The translations under genes and the position numbers were made by a program. A stretch of 40,756 bases of DNA from a virus. Below, piece by piece: positions 23,639-29,656 of the stretch. The stretch is from positions 1 through 40,756 of IMG/VR virus record IMGVR_UViG_3300044613_000335. One strand, written 5' to 3'. Position 1 is the stretch's first letter, and the number at the start of each line of letters is the position of its first letter. Under the pieces are notes generated by a model. That model was not told the DNA's origin. It did no database searches and worked only from the letters and a program-made list of their open reading frames with translations.

Positions 23639-24168
23639 TAATCGGACTATCGGGCTACGCCCAATCAGGTAAAGATACAGTTGCAGAACTGTTGTGTTTA
23701 AACTATGGGTTCAAGCGCATTTCATTTGCGCTACCTATGCGTGATGCTGTCTATACATTGAACCCTTTTCTTGAAGGTGGCAATCGTGTTGCAGATTTAG
23801 TTGATGAGTATGGCTGGGATGTAGCCAAGGGTAATGCCGAAGTCCGTAGGTTGCTACAAGTATTTGGAACTGATGTTGGTCGTGAATTATTTGGTGAAAC
23901 ATTTTGGATTGACCAAGCGTTTAAACGAGCAGCCGAATACCAGCGAGTAGTATTTTCTGATGTGCGCTTTCCTAATGAAGCCAAGGCTATTCAGGATAAA
24001 GGTGGTGATGTATGGCGTATCAATCGTCATAACCACGCACCAGTTAATCATCACATCTCAGAGCATGCAATGGATAATCATTTGTTTAAACATGTAATCT
24101 ATAATGATGGAACTCTTGATGAATTAAGTGATGAAGTCTTTATGCTTGCTAAAGAACTAGGTCTATAA
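23629..24168 (+). CDS. Deoxynucleoside monophosphate kinase
   Basis: A 179-residue P-loop kinase. GYAQSGKDT (9-17) is the phosphate-binding loop typical of phage dNMP kinases (T4 gp1-like group), followed by ELLCLNYGFKRISFALPMRD and VVFSDVRFPNEAKAI, the conserved Arg/Asp region. It converts dNMPs to dNDPs to feed DNA synthesis. It is the last gene of the rightward early operon and is followed by a shared terminator. Two GTTTAAAC copies lie in the Phe-Lys phase and one in the Leu-Asn phase. Confidence 0.8.
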   Translation: MAMIIGLSGYAQSGKDTVAELLCLNYGFKRISFALPMRDAVYTLNPFLEGGNRVADLVDEYGWDVAKGNAEVRRLLQVFGTDVGRELFGETFWIDQAFKRAAEYQRVVFSDVRFPNEAKAIQDKGGDVWRINRHNHAPVNHHISEHAMDNHLFKHVIYNDGTLDELSDEVFMLAKELGL

Positions 24169-24172
24169 AAAG

Positions 24173-24212
24173 GAACAACACCCGCTGGGACTGGAACCAT
24201 TGGGTGTTGTTC
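24173..24212 (-). terminator. Terminator at convergent operon ends
   Basis: An 11-bp perfect stem, GAACAACACCC/GGGTGTTGTTC (24173-24183 and 24202-24212), separates the rightward early operon from the leftward WhiB operon. On the leftward strand the stem is followed by CCTTTTTAT, a proper U-tract. On the rightward strand there is none, so termination there should be weaker. Confidence 0.8.
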
Positions 24213-24224
24213 AGGTGTAGCGTA

Positions 24225-24572
24225 TCAGATAATAAACTTACCTGCAAGGGCTGGGTCAGACAAACCTATGCGTGCCTTTTCACGCATCACACGCCTGTCG
24301 TGTGGTCTTGTGCCAGCCCAAATCCCTTCTCGCTCATGGCATAACGCCCACTCCAAGCACATGGCTTGCACCGGACAGTTGCCACAGATGCGTTTAAACA
24401 TAGTGTGCTGCTCTGCTGTGAGTTCTGCATTTTCAGGGAAAAATAATTCCGTATCAATTCCAATGCAATTACCCTTTGCAAACTCGGTTGAGTTATACGA
24501 AAGGTAATTGTATGTAATGTCCCCAACTTGCTTAACTCCTATGACTCTGTGGTGTTGTGGTTTAAACGACAT
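24225..24572 (-). CDS. WhiB-family Fe-S transcriptional regulator
   Basis: A 115-residue protein with the WhiB signature: Cys36, then CGNCPVQAMC supplying Cys63, Cys66 and Cys72, and the GIWAG turn at 83-87 followed by a basic RPHDRRVMREKAR tail. WhiB-like proteins bind a 4Fe-4S cluster and act with the principal sigma factor. Phage copies can repress host whiB genes and alter septation or lysogeny-like states. The start overlaps the upstream stop (TGATG). This gene is the main reason to infer an actinobacterial host. Last gene of the leftward operon. Confidence 0.9.
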   Translation of the reverse strand: MSFKPQHHRVIGVKQVGDITYNYLSYNSTEFAKGNCIGIDTELFFPENAELTAEQHTMFKRICGNCPVQAMCLEWALCHEREGIWAGTRPHDRRVMREKARIGLSDPALAGKFII

Positions 24573-25081
24573 CAATACCACCGCTTGGCAAGGAAGTGTG
24601 CGTATGCTTTGCACGGGGAACCTGCGTAGCGGTGGTCAATGTAAGCAAGCCCTGCTTGGACTTGGATGAAACCGTCAGATGTTTTTTCGTATCCAACATT
24701 TTTCCATGTGGCTGGCATAAACTGTGCGATACCGTATGCGCCACTAGATTTGTTCTCTGCTTTATTTCGCCAATTACTTTCGGCAGTCCACAACGCCCAC
24801 AAACAAGACCATTGTTCTACTTGATTGCGTTGCATTAGCAGATTGATTGCATGTAATTGGTAGTCGTTAGTGTGGTAGGCAACCAACCCCACCGCTGGCT
24901 GCGGTGGCTTGGCTGATGTGGTTGCCTTGCTTGGTGATGCTGTGTATCCGATAAGTAATCCGAATACAAACGCTGTTGCTGCTACCGTCTTAACTCCACG
25001 GGTAGTCAAGGTGCTGCGTTTAAACTTACGCTTTCTCATCTGTCGCGTGGGCTTTTCTGTTTCTTTTAGTATTGGCTTCAT
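24572..25081 (-). CDS. Membrane-anchored lysozyme-like transglycosylase
   Basis: A 169-residue protein with a basic N-terminus (TRQMRKRKFKRSTLTTR), one transmembrane or signal-anchor helix at 32-49, and a C-terminal lysozyme-fold domain (residues 85-169): WSCLWALWTAESNW with a likely catalytic Glu101, then SSGAYGIAQFMPATW. This pattern matches Rpf/aggregation-promoting-factor-type cell-wall hydrolases. Its place among early genes beside WhiB suggests a role in wall remodelling during infection or exclusion, distinct from the M15 lysin. The ATG overlaps the upstream stop (ATGA); a GTG five codons upstream is less likely. Confidence 0.75.
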   Translation of the reverse strand: MKPILKETEKPTRQMRKRKFKRSTLTTRGVKTVAATAFVFGLLIGYTASPSKATTSAKPPQPAVGLVAYHTNDYQLHAINLLMQRNQVEQWSCLWALWTAESNWRNKAENKSSGAYGIAQFMPATWKNVGYEKTSDGFIQVQAGLAYIDHRYAGSPCKAYAHFLAKRWY

Positions 25082-25449
25082 GCTGATTTCTCCCACTCAT
25101 GTAGTTCTCTCGGTGTCCAAAAGTTCTCTACTGTTTCAAGCCAATGAGCAGAGATGTCTGTGTCGTAGCCTTCGCCATCATCTGTGCCAACAACAATCAT
25201 GTTGCCTTTGATGTTGTCCCAGTATGTGATGTTGCCAGCCAGTAGGCATAGCAAGGTTGCGTTATTGTTGAAGTCAAGGTCGTGTATCTTGCCTTCCTCA
25301 TTTATGTATGCAGTTGCGTTGGGCAAACGCATGATTTCAATGAGTCCGCCTACGCTCTCTTGCATTTTTTCTAGTGAGTCAAATACCCTGCGTGCGTATG
25401 TGCCATCAGGATAAAGGACAACACCCTTGGTTGCTGGATGACTACCCAT
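25078..25449 (-). CDS. DUF3846-like protein
   Basis: A 123-residue acidic protein. Segments GGLIEIMRLPNATAYINEEG and NIKGNMIVVGTDDGEGYDTD match the general DUF3846 pattern (a Gly-hydrophobic-Glu strand, then a bound-loop GN-hydrophobic-V). The family is common in phages and mobile elements and uncharacterised. The start was set at ATG 25449, which directly follows GTTTAAAC with GAAGGG upstream; an in-frame ATG at 25485 would overlap the upstream gene by 34 nt. Confidence 0.65.
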   Translation of the reverse strand: MGSHPATKGVVLYPDGTYARRVFDSLEKMQESVGGLIEIMRLPNATAYINEEGKIHDLDFNNNATLLCLLAGNITYWDNIKGNMIVVGTDDGEGYDTDISAHWLETVENFWTPRELHEWEKSA

Positions 25450-25451
25450 GT

Positions 25452-25667
25452 TTAAACCCTTCCCTTCGTATGCATCTTTGACCATTGACCTTCAACGGCT
25501 GTGTTGATTTCTGTTCTTATCGCTTTTGCCTGTGCTGCAACGATTGCGATTGCATTATCTTGCGGATGGAAGTAAGCAAGATTGCTGACTGTGCTTAGCA
25601 CTCCATCTAACTTATTAGCGGTGTCGTACCAAATCAACACGCCATTTTCAAATACTTGAACGGTCAT
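25452..25667 (-). CDS. Small protein, unknown
   Basis: A 71-residue protein with a GGAG ribosome site. It is mostly helical and has no recognised motif. The stop codon falls inside GTTTAAAC, whose last two bases precede the next ATG. It is part of a run of five small early leftward genes joined by similar stop-AC-ATG junctions. Confidence 0.5.
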   Translation of the reverse strand: MTVQVFENGVLIWYDTANKLDGVLSTVSNLAYFHPQDNAIAIVAAQAKAIRTEINTAVEGQWSKMHTKGRV

Positions 25668-25669
25668 GT

Positions 25670-26008
25670 TTACTCCAGTTCCATTGCGTTTAAACGGTCA
25701 TGTTCATCTAACATGTCCTGTATGTGGTTAACAACCCTGCCTTCGCCCTTGTCTATACATAGGGCATCTAGTTGGATTGCTAAGTTATAGCGCCCATCAT
25801 CCCCTTCTTTGGGTTGATAAGTTGGAACCCACTCAGGTTCAAGATTGTATTCAGCATGGTTCTCATCTTTAAACCACCACATTTTGTAGCCTTCTCGTTC
25901 ATCCCATAGGAGATGAACATAGTATTCCTCACCTTCGTATGTAAAGGTGATGTCCTTTGTCCATACTCGGTCAATGTGGTTGTGCTTTTGCACTTTTATT
26001 TTAGCCAT
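25670..26008 (-). CDS. Small acidic protein, unknown
   Basis: A 112-residue acidic protein, rich in Trp, Tyr, Asp and Glu (YVHLLWDEREGYKMWWFKDE). No domain was recognised. The charge and aromatic content resemble DNA-mimic inhibitors, but this is only compositional. The start directly follows GTTTAAAC that contains the upstream stop; the end junction is GAG TAA AC ATG. One internal GTTTAAAC copy reads Leu-Asn. Confidence 0.5.
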   Translation of the reverse strand: MAKIKVQKHNHIDRVWTKDITFTYEGEEYYVHLLWDEREGYKMWWFKDENHAEYNLEPEWVPTYQPKEGDDGRYNLAIQLDALCIDKGEGRVVNHIQDMLDEHDRLNAMELE

Positions 26009-26010
26009 GT

Positions 26011-26175
26011 TTAAACACCTACCTTTGCTTGGTCAAGCATAGCCAGCACCTCTTTGTATGCTTCTGCTTTGTTCTTGTGATAACTGACTGTGCCTTGCTT
26101 CCATGTTCTGCCTGCTTGTTCCATGCGTAGGTGGTAAGCAATCTTTGCAATAACTTGGTTCCTAATTTCCAGCAT
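26011..26175 (-). CDS. Small basic helical protein, unknown
   Basis: A 54-residue protein (starting MLEIRNQVIAKIAYHLRME). The start at 26175 was chosen because it follows the upstream stop TAA by two bases, the same junction used by its neighbours; a longer frame would overlap the upstream gene by 61 nt. Its stop codon lies inside GTTTAAAC. No function can be assigned. Confidence 0.5.
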   Translation of the reverse strand: MLEIRNQVIAKIAYHLRMEQAGRTWKQGTVSYHKNKAEAYKEVLAMLDQAKVGV

Positions 26176-26177
26176 GA

Positions 26178-26393
26178 TTAACTCACCGCACTTACTGTTT
26201 GCACTCGCATTTGCTGCCCACAAAAACGCACTTGCCACTCAATGGCTAGCGCCTTTGCCTGCTTTAAACTTTCTGCATAGAAAGTCTGCGGTTCCCACTC
26301 TTTCTTTGTTGCCTTGTTGTAAAGGACTAGCAGATAGGGCTTCTTGTTCTCGCCCTGTTTCCACATGCCTTCAACCTGTTCATCTGTAAACAT
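26178..26393 (-). CDS. Small protein, unknown; first gene of the second leftward operon
   Basis: A 71-residue protein with an aromatic, Lys-rich sequence (PYLLVLYNKATKKEWEPQT). It is the first gene downstream of the 26.4-26.75 kb control region, so it should be expressed from that region. No homology was recognised. Its stop is two bases before the next start. Confidence 0.5.
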   Translation of the reverse strand: MFTDEQVEGMWKQGENKKPYLLVLYNKATKKEWEPQTFYAESLKQAKALAIEWQVRFCGQQMRVQTVSAVS

Positions 26394-26700
26394 GTCCAGC
26401 CTTTCTGTTAGGTGTGTTGGTGATTACGCTGGTTAGACCTGCATCTCTCACCAACACAAGACCTATCATCTCATGCCCTATTCATGCGTAGTCAAGGACA
26501 TTTTAAAAAAATTTCATAACAATTTTGTTATTTTTGTTTAAACATTATTAGCACTCTCACTCCGGCTCTGCTAACCGACACGCGTTTAAACACTTGGCTT
26601 GTGCCATGTGCTAGACTCACTTTTGTTTGCTAAAGCAAACAAAAGCAGGGCAAATAGGACATCTGTTTAAACACTTTAGTTATCTACAATAAATTAAAAC
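26394..26700 (-). promoter_or_regulatory. AT-rich control hub with palindromes and three GTTTAAAC copies
   Basis: No gene is visible here. It contains an inverted repeat ATAACAA-TT-TTGTTAT (26516-26531), three GTTTAAAC copies (26536, 26584, 26665), a 12-bp-arm palindrome CTTTTGTTTGCT-AA-AGCAAACAAAAG (26620-26645) and A/T runs such as 26502-26513. A weak leftward -35 TTGACT (complement of 26490-26495) is present, with no good -10. The layout would suit a promoter-operator hub or a replication origin. Confidence 0.5.
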
Positions 26701-26730
26701 AAAAAAATAACCCCGCCATTTCTGACGGGG
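26700..26730 (-). terminator. Leftward terminator after the amidotransferase
   Basis: On the leftward strand, CCCCGTC pairs with GGCGGGG (26730-26724 and 26717-26711, one G-U pair) and is followed by TTATTTTTTTG. It terminates the first leftward operon just after the amidotransferase stop. Confidence 0.8.
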
Positions 26731-26748
26731 CTATCTTTGTGTCGCTGT

Positions 26749-27549
26749 TTAGTAGTTCAGCATGCTGTGTTCAGTCATGTCGTTCCACTCATCATCATCA
26801 TCAAACGCCATGTTGCGCCAATCGTAGGTGAAAGAGTTTCGGTATGGTTTAAACATCTCCCACTCCACAATCACGCCATCTTTAACTTTAAAATACTCGC
26901 CTTCGTTGGCTTCGTATGTCCAGTCAAGGCGTGTATCTAACATGGTGGCTGCATTTTCTACGGTGTCTAAGGTTGAACCGTAAACCAATGAGCCACGCTT
27001 GGTCTGACCAATCCACAATGGGGATGAGTTAACCCGTGCAAGGTGCAGCAGATTAGATGCGCCTTGTTCAATCCATGCCAGCGCTGCTGTGCCTTGGATA
27101 GTGGGCAGCAATTCGGTTGGATGCTGGGCAGATAATCCCAGCAATGCAGCCACCGCTTCTGAGTCAACCTTGCCGTTGCGTGCAACCTTCAACTGTTTAA
27201 ACAACTCCCTGTCGTTGCTGATGTGTCCGTTGTGAGTTAACACAATCTTGCCACGGGGGATGGGATGGTTGTTGTTGTTATCCTTTGGGTCGCCTTGGGT
27301 AGCCCAGCGGGTATGCAGAATTGCGGTCTGTGCATTTCGGCATAGGTCTTTGTTGTATTGCACGAACTTGGTCGCTGGGATGGCAGCCTTTAGGATTACA
27401 CGGTTGCCGTTGGCAGGGTTAATCCATGCGCTGCCCGTGGCATGTTGTCCACGGTGTTCAATGTCCAGCAGCATCTGACCTGCAAGGTCAGCAACGCTGG
27501 CGCGTTGATGTTCTTTAGGGTTAAGGCAATAGCCTGCAATTCCACACAT
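26749..27549 (-). CDS. Class II (Ntn) glutamine amidotransferase
   Basis: A 266-residue protein with GATase class II motifs: N-terminal nucleophile Cys2 (MCGIAGY), DIEHRGQHATGSAW, LHTRWATQGDP, LTHNGHISND and KVDSEAVAAL. These residues bind and hydrolyse glutamine in the GlmS/PurF family. The enzyme releases ammonia, so a partner synthase or ligase should use it; no synthase domain is fused. An amidoligase gene lies upstream in the same operon, with three small genes between. The end is acidic (DDDDEWND). A GAAAGGACTGGA leader precedes the ATG. Length fits a stand-alone amidotransferase domain with a short tail. Confidence 0.85.
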   Translation of the reverse strand: MCGIAGYCLNPKEHQRASVADLAGQMLLDIEHRGQHATGSAWINPANGNRVILKAAIPATKFVQYNKDLCRNAQTAILHTRWATQGDPKDNNNNHPIPRGKIVLTHNGHISNDRELFKQLKVARNGKVDSEAVAALLGLSAQHPTELLPTIQGTAALAWIEQGASNLLHLARVNSSPLWIGQTKRGSLVYGSTLDTVENAATMLDTRLDWTYEANEGEYFKVKDGVIVEWEMFKPYRNSFTYDWRNMAFDDDDEWNDMTEHSMLNY

Positions 27550-27556
27550 AAGTTTT

Positions 27557-27568
27557 TCCAGTCCTTTC
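27557..27568 (-). promoter_or_regulatory. Repeated ribosome-binding leader GAAAGGACTGGA
   Basis: The same 12-nt sequence as before the Cas4-like gene, here 7 nt upstream of the amidotransferase ATG. The AAAGGA core is the likely Shine-Dalgarno site. Confidence 0.6.
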
Positions 27569-27578
27569 GTAGATGTTA

Positions 27579-27764
27579 TTAGGTGAAGTTTACCACGCGA
27601 CCCGTTGTTCGTTCAAACACCTTGTTTAAACATGGGTCTAGTTGGTTTAAGTATCGGGCATCTTGTTCGGTGTATAGCCCAGCGAACTTGCGCCCGCTGG
27701 GGTCAACACCATGCACGATAAATAATGGGGCTGTCTTTGTGTCGCTGTCGCGGTGTTCACTCAT
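27579..27764 (-). CDS. Small protein, unknown
   Basis: A 61-residue protein (starting MSEHRDSDTKTAPLFIVHG) with a short beta-like core and one GTTTAAAC copy read as Leu-Asn. The start overlaps the end of the small membrane protein gene (ATGAGTGA). Nothing links it to a known family. Position inside the amidoligase operon suggests a linked function. Confidence 0.5.
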   Translation of the reverse strand: MSEHRDSDTKTAPLFIVHGVDPSGRKFAGLYTEQDARYLNQLDPCLNKVFERTTGRVVNFT

Positions 27765-27903
27765 TGTTTAAACACTCCAACATTTCTCCCCAGCAGTATC
27801 CGTTTTGTGTCCACCATAAGTTAGTTGAAATTTCAATTAAACCCATGAGCAGCAGGGCAGATACGAACCCAGCCACGAACCATCCGCGGTTAGTTAGTTT
27901 CAT
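27757..27903 (-). CDS. Small single-pass membrane protein
   Basis: A 48-residue protein with one hydrophobic helix at about residues 8-24 (WFVAGFVSALLLMGLIE) and a short Cys-containing tail (NGYCWGEMLECLNNE). The ATG directly follows a GTTTAAAC that supplies the upstream stop; a second copy lies near its own end. It may anchor a complex of the operon at the membrane, which is inference. Confidence 0.6.
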   Translation of the reverse strand: MKLTNRGWFVAGFVSALLLMGLIEISTNLWWTQNGYCWGEMLECLNNE

Positions 27904-27905
27904 GT

Positions 27906-28061
27906 TTAAACACCAGCCTTCATGCCTGCTTGGTAAATTTCAACAAGCCGTGCGGTTATTAACTTTTGGGCTTGGCTTTCGCTAGCCATTGATGCTTCAA
28001 AATAAAGTATCTGATTTGCTTGGTCGCGCAATTCAGCCATTATTTTTTTTGATAGTGCCAT
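27906..28061 (-). CDS. Small helical protein, unknown
   Basis: A 51-residue protein (starting MALSKKIMAELRDQANQIL) predicted as one or two amphipathic helices. It has a strong ribosome site inside GAAAGGACTGGA, which is directly adjacent to a GTTTAAAC copy (28077). Its stop lies in another GTTTAAAC. It begins the three-gene group between the amidoligase and amidotransferase. Confidence 0.6.
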   Translation of the reverse strand: MALSKKIMAELRDQANQILYFEASMASESQAQKLITARLVEIYQAGMKAGV

Positions 28062-28064
28062 GGT

Positions 28065-28076
28065 TCCAGTCCTTTC
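28065..28076 (-). promoter_or_regulatory. Repeated ribosome-binding leader GAAAGGACTGGA, abutting GTTTAAAC
   Basis: Third copy of the 12-nt leader, 3 nt before an ATG on the leftward strand. GTTTAAAC (28077-28084) abuts it directly, so both elements may act as one start-associated unit. Confidence 0.6.
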
Positions 28077-28111
28077 GTTTAAACGGTCAGCAGATTTTGC
28101 TAACCGTTAGT

Positions 28112-28156
28112 GGGCTGCTGGGAATTGCACCCAGTCAACGGCTAACCCGTCAGCCC
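28112..28156 (-). other. Possible three-way-junction RNA between amidoligase and the next gene
   Basis: A 45-nt segment folds as GGGCTG...CAGCCC closing two hairpins: ACGG-N5-CCGT and CTGGG-N7-CCCAG. A further hairpin (GCCCGCC-aata-GGCGGGC) spans the amidoligase stop codon. It could be an mRNA stability element, an attenuator or a small RNA. It is not a tRNA: no anticodon arm or 7-bp acceptor is present. Confidence 0.4.
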
Positions 28157-28163
28157 TGCCCGC

Positions 28164-28889
28164 CTATTGGCGGGCTGCTAGTTCCTCAGCCCTGCCGTTA
28201 AGGTAGGTTGCGGTTTTCTCGGTTAGATAACCGTTGCCAACCATGCCACGCAGCAACGCAGCAAGATTGTTTAAACGGTTATCGGATGGCAGGTCAACTG
28301 GGTCAAGCATGATGCCTGCCTTGCTGAGTTCTGCCATGGCGTTGCAAAATTCTGCCCACGCCTTGATTTTGCTGCCGTTAAGTGTGCCGTGGTGTAGTCG
28401 GATTTCAACCGTGCCGTGGCGGTCATAACTGGCTAGATTGAGTGAGTAGTAGCGACCACCGTTCAGATTGTGAACCTGACCGTTGCGAACCATCTCAGCG
28501 TTGCGCTCAGCATCTTGCAGGCTGATTGGTCGGCAGAACCCGTTGTTTAAACGGGATGGCGCAACCAGCGCTGCGATTGTGTCGTGAGCCATTGACCAGT
28601 TCACAACAAGGTTGGCAATACCGTTTAAACCGTAATGCTCAACGCCTAGGTGGACATGGTAGCCAGTTTGCTTGTTGACCGTAGCGCCAGCAGCAGCCAG
28701 CGCACGGGCAGCGGTTGTGCATTGGTTCAGGGTATCTGAACCTAGGATTGGGCTAACCGCCTCAGCAGATACGCCACGGGTTCCATCAGGCTTAACCGAC
28801 CAGTTTAAACCAGCGCGGTTGAGCAGGGTTTGAGCGCTGCCGATTGAAAGGCTGCTCATTTCTAGTTCTATGCCGTAGGTGGTAGCCAT
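28164..28889 (-). CDS. Amidoligase (Amidoligase_2 / COOH-NH2 ligase family)
   Basis: A 241-residue protein with the family motifs in order: YGIELE (5-10), AEAVSPILG (42-50), TGYHVHLG (75-82), RYYSLN (146-151), and GTVEIRLHHGTLN (159-171). These residues form the ATP-grasp-like or glutamine-synthetase-like active site described for amidoligases, which join a carboxylate to an amine with ATP. The substrate is unknown. The co-operonic glutamine amidotransferase could supply ammonia or transfer an amide group. Family members in phages have been proposed to modify cell-wall peptides or proteins. Start set at ATG 28889, two bases after the previous stop. Six GTTTAAAC sites lie within or near this gene. 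Confidence 0.8.
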   Translation of the reverse strand: MATTYGIELEMSSLSIGSAQTLLNRAGLNWSVKPDGTRGVSAEAVSPILGSDTLNQCTTAARALAAAGATVNKQTGYHVHLGVEHYGLNGIANLVVNWSMAHDTIAALVAPSRLNNGFCRPISLQDAERNAEMVRNGQVHNLNGGRYYSLNLASYDRHGTVEIRLHHGTLNGSKIKAWAEFCNAMAELSKAGIMLDPVDLPSDNRLNNLAALLRGMVGNGYLTEKTATYLNGRAEELAARQ

Positions 28890-28891
28890 GA

Positions 28892-29434
28892 TTAGCACAC
28901 CACCATTTCTGCGTTGCATGCTGGGCAGATTGGGCAGCCGTGATTGTCCACGGTTGCACGGCTAACACGGCAGATGTAGTTGTCGTTTAAACAAGCAACC
29001 TTAATCAAGCGGGTTGTTTGTTTTTTGCGGTCAGGAATTGTGATTGCAGCGTGTGGATAATCAGGCATGCGGTCAGCGATTGTCGCTGCCCATTGTGGCA
29101 GCGTTGAGCCGTTTAAACCGACACGGCTTAGGGCTGATTTGTAATCCCGACCTTGCTTGAAATCACCAGTTGCAGCAGCAACCAGCAACGGCATAACCAA
29201 CCCGATAACCGCTGATTTCTCAGCGATTGTTGGGGACACAAAAATTTCTGCATTGAACTCATCAGATGCAGCAGGTGGGATGAGTTGCGCCCCGACCTGA
29301 TTTCTTTTGCCCTGCTGGGCTGGGAACCCACAAGATAATTTCACGGCAGGTTCCTCATCTGCCATGTCTAATCTTGATGAGATTTTTGGCAACGCTGATG
29401 CTGCCAGTTTTTGCAACCATTGTTCACGGTTCAT
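28892..29434 (-). CDS. SprT-like protein lacking the HExxH metal motif
   Basis: A 180-residue protein resembling actinophage SprT-like proteins. KLSCGFPAQQ, AEIFVSPTI, SRVGLNG and YPHAAITIPDRKKQTTRLIKV occupy the expected places, and a C-terminal zinc ribbon is present (CLNDNYIC, then CPICPAC). Where the family has HExxH, this sequence reads VMPLLVAAATG (residues 80-90), and the third His position is also missing. It should therefore be catalytically inactive but may still bind DNA or a partner. It is the first gene of the leftward operon, so it is probably made early and in quantity. Confidence 0.7.
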   Translation of the reverse strand: MNREQWLQKLAASALPKISSRLDMADEEPAVKLSCGFPAQQGKRNQVGAQLIPPAASDEFNAEIFVSPTIAEKSAVIGLVMPLLVAAATGDFKQGRDYKSALSRVGLNGSTLPQWAATIADRMPDYPHAAITIPDRKKQTTRLIKVACLNDNYICRVSRATVDNHGCPICPACNAEMVVC

Positions 29435-29488
29435 TTGTTTTGCCTTTCCAGTCTGAGGCTTAAACCCAGTTGTTTAAACCACTATCCG

Positions 29489-29518
29489 ATTATAGGCACA
29501 CAATTTTTGAAAGGTCAA
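29489..29518 (-). promoter_or_regulatory. Sigma-70-like leftward promoter
   Basis: On the leftward strand, TTGACC (29518-29513), an 18-nt spacer and TATAAT (29494-29489) make a near-consensus promoter. The predicted start falls near 29482, and GTTTAAAC (29472-29479) lies immediately downstream, in an operator-like position. It drives the SprT-like/amidoligase/amidotransferase operon. Confidence 0.75.
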
Positions 29519-29626
29519 CACCATTTCGCAAAAAACTTTAAATTTTTTTTTGAGACAAAACATCTCACTATTTGAGATGCCATTGCCTGCGGTTCCTGAG
29601 CCTGCCTTGCTGCCCGATTGCCAGCG

Positions 29627-29656
29627 CCTGCCCTGCCCTGCCCTGCCTGCCCTGCC
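29627..29656 (+). repeat. CCTGC tandem repeat
   Basis: An array of CCTGC and CCTGCC units lies in the noncoding C-rich island upstream of the leftward promoter. Related CCTGC, GCCAGC and GCTGC words extend over about 150 bp. Such tracts can bind replication or recombination proteins, but none is known for this one. Confidence 0.6.

Noticed and set aside
28081-28160. tRNA gene
   Set aside because: A T-arm-like hairpin CTGGG-N7-CCCAG is present, but there is no anticodon arm and no 7-bp acceptor stem; the loop lacks the TTC core.
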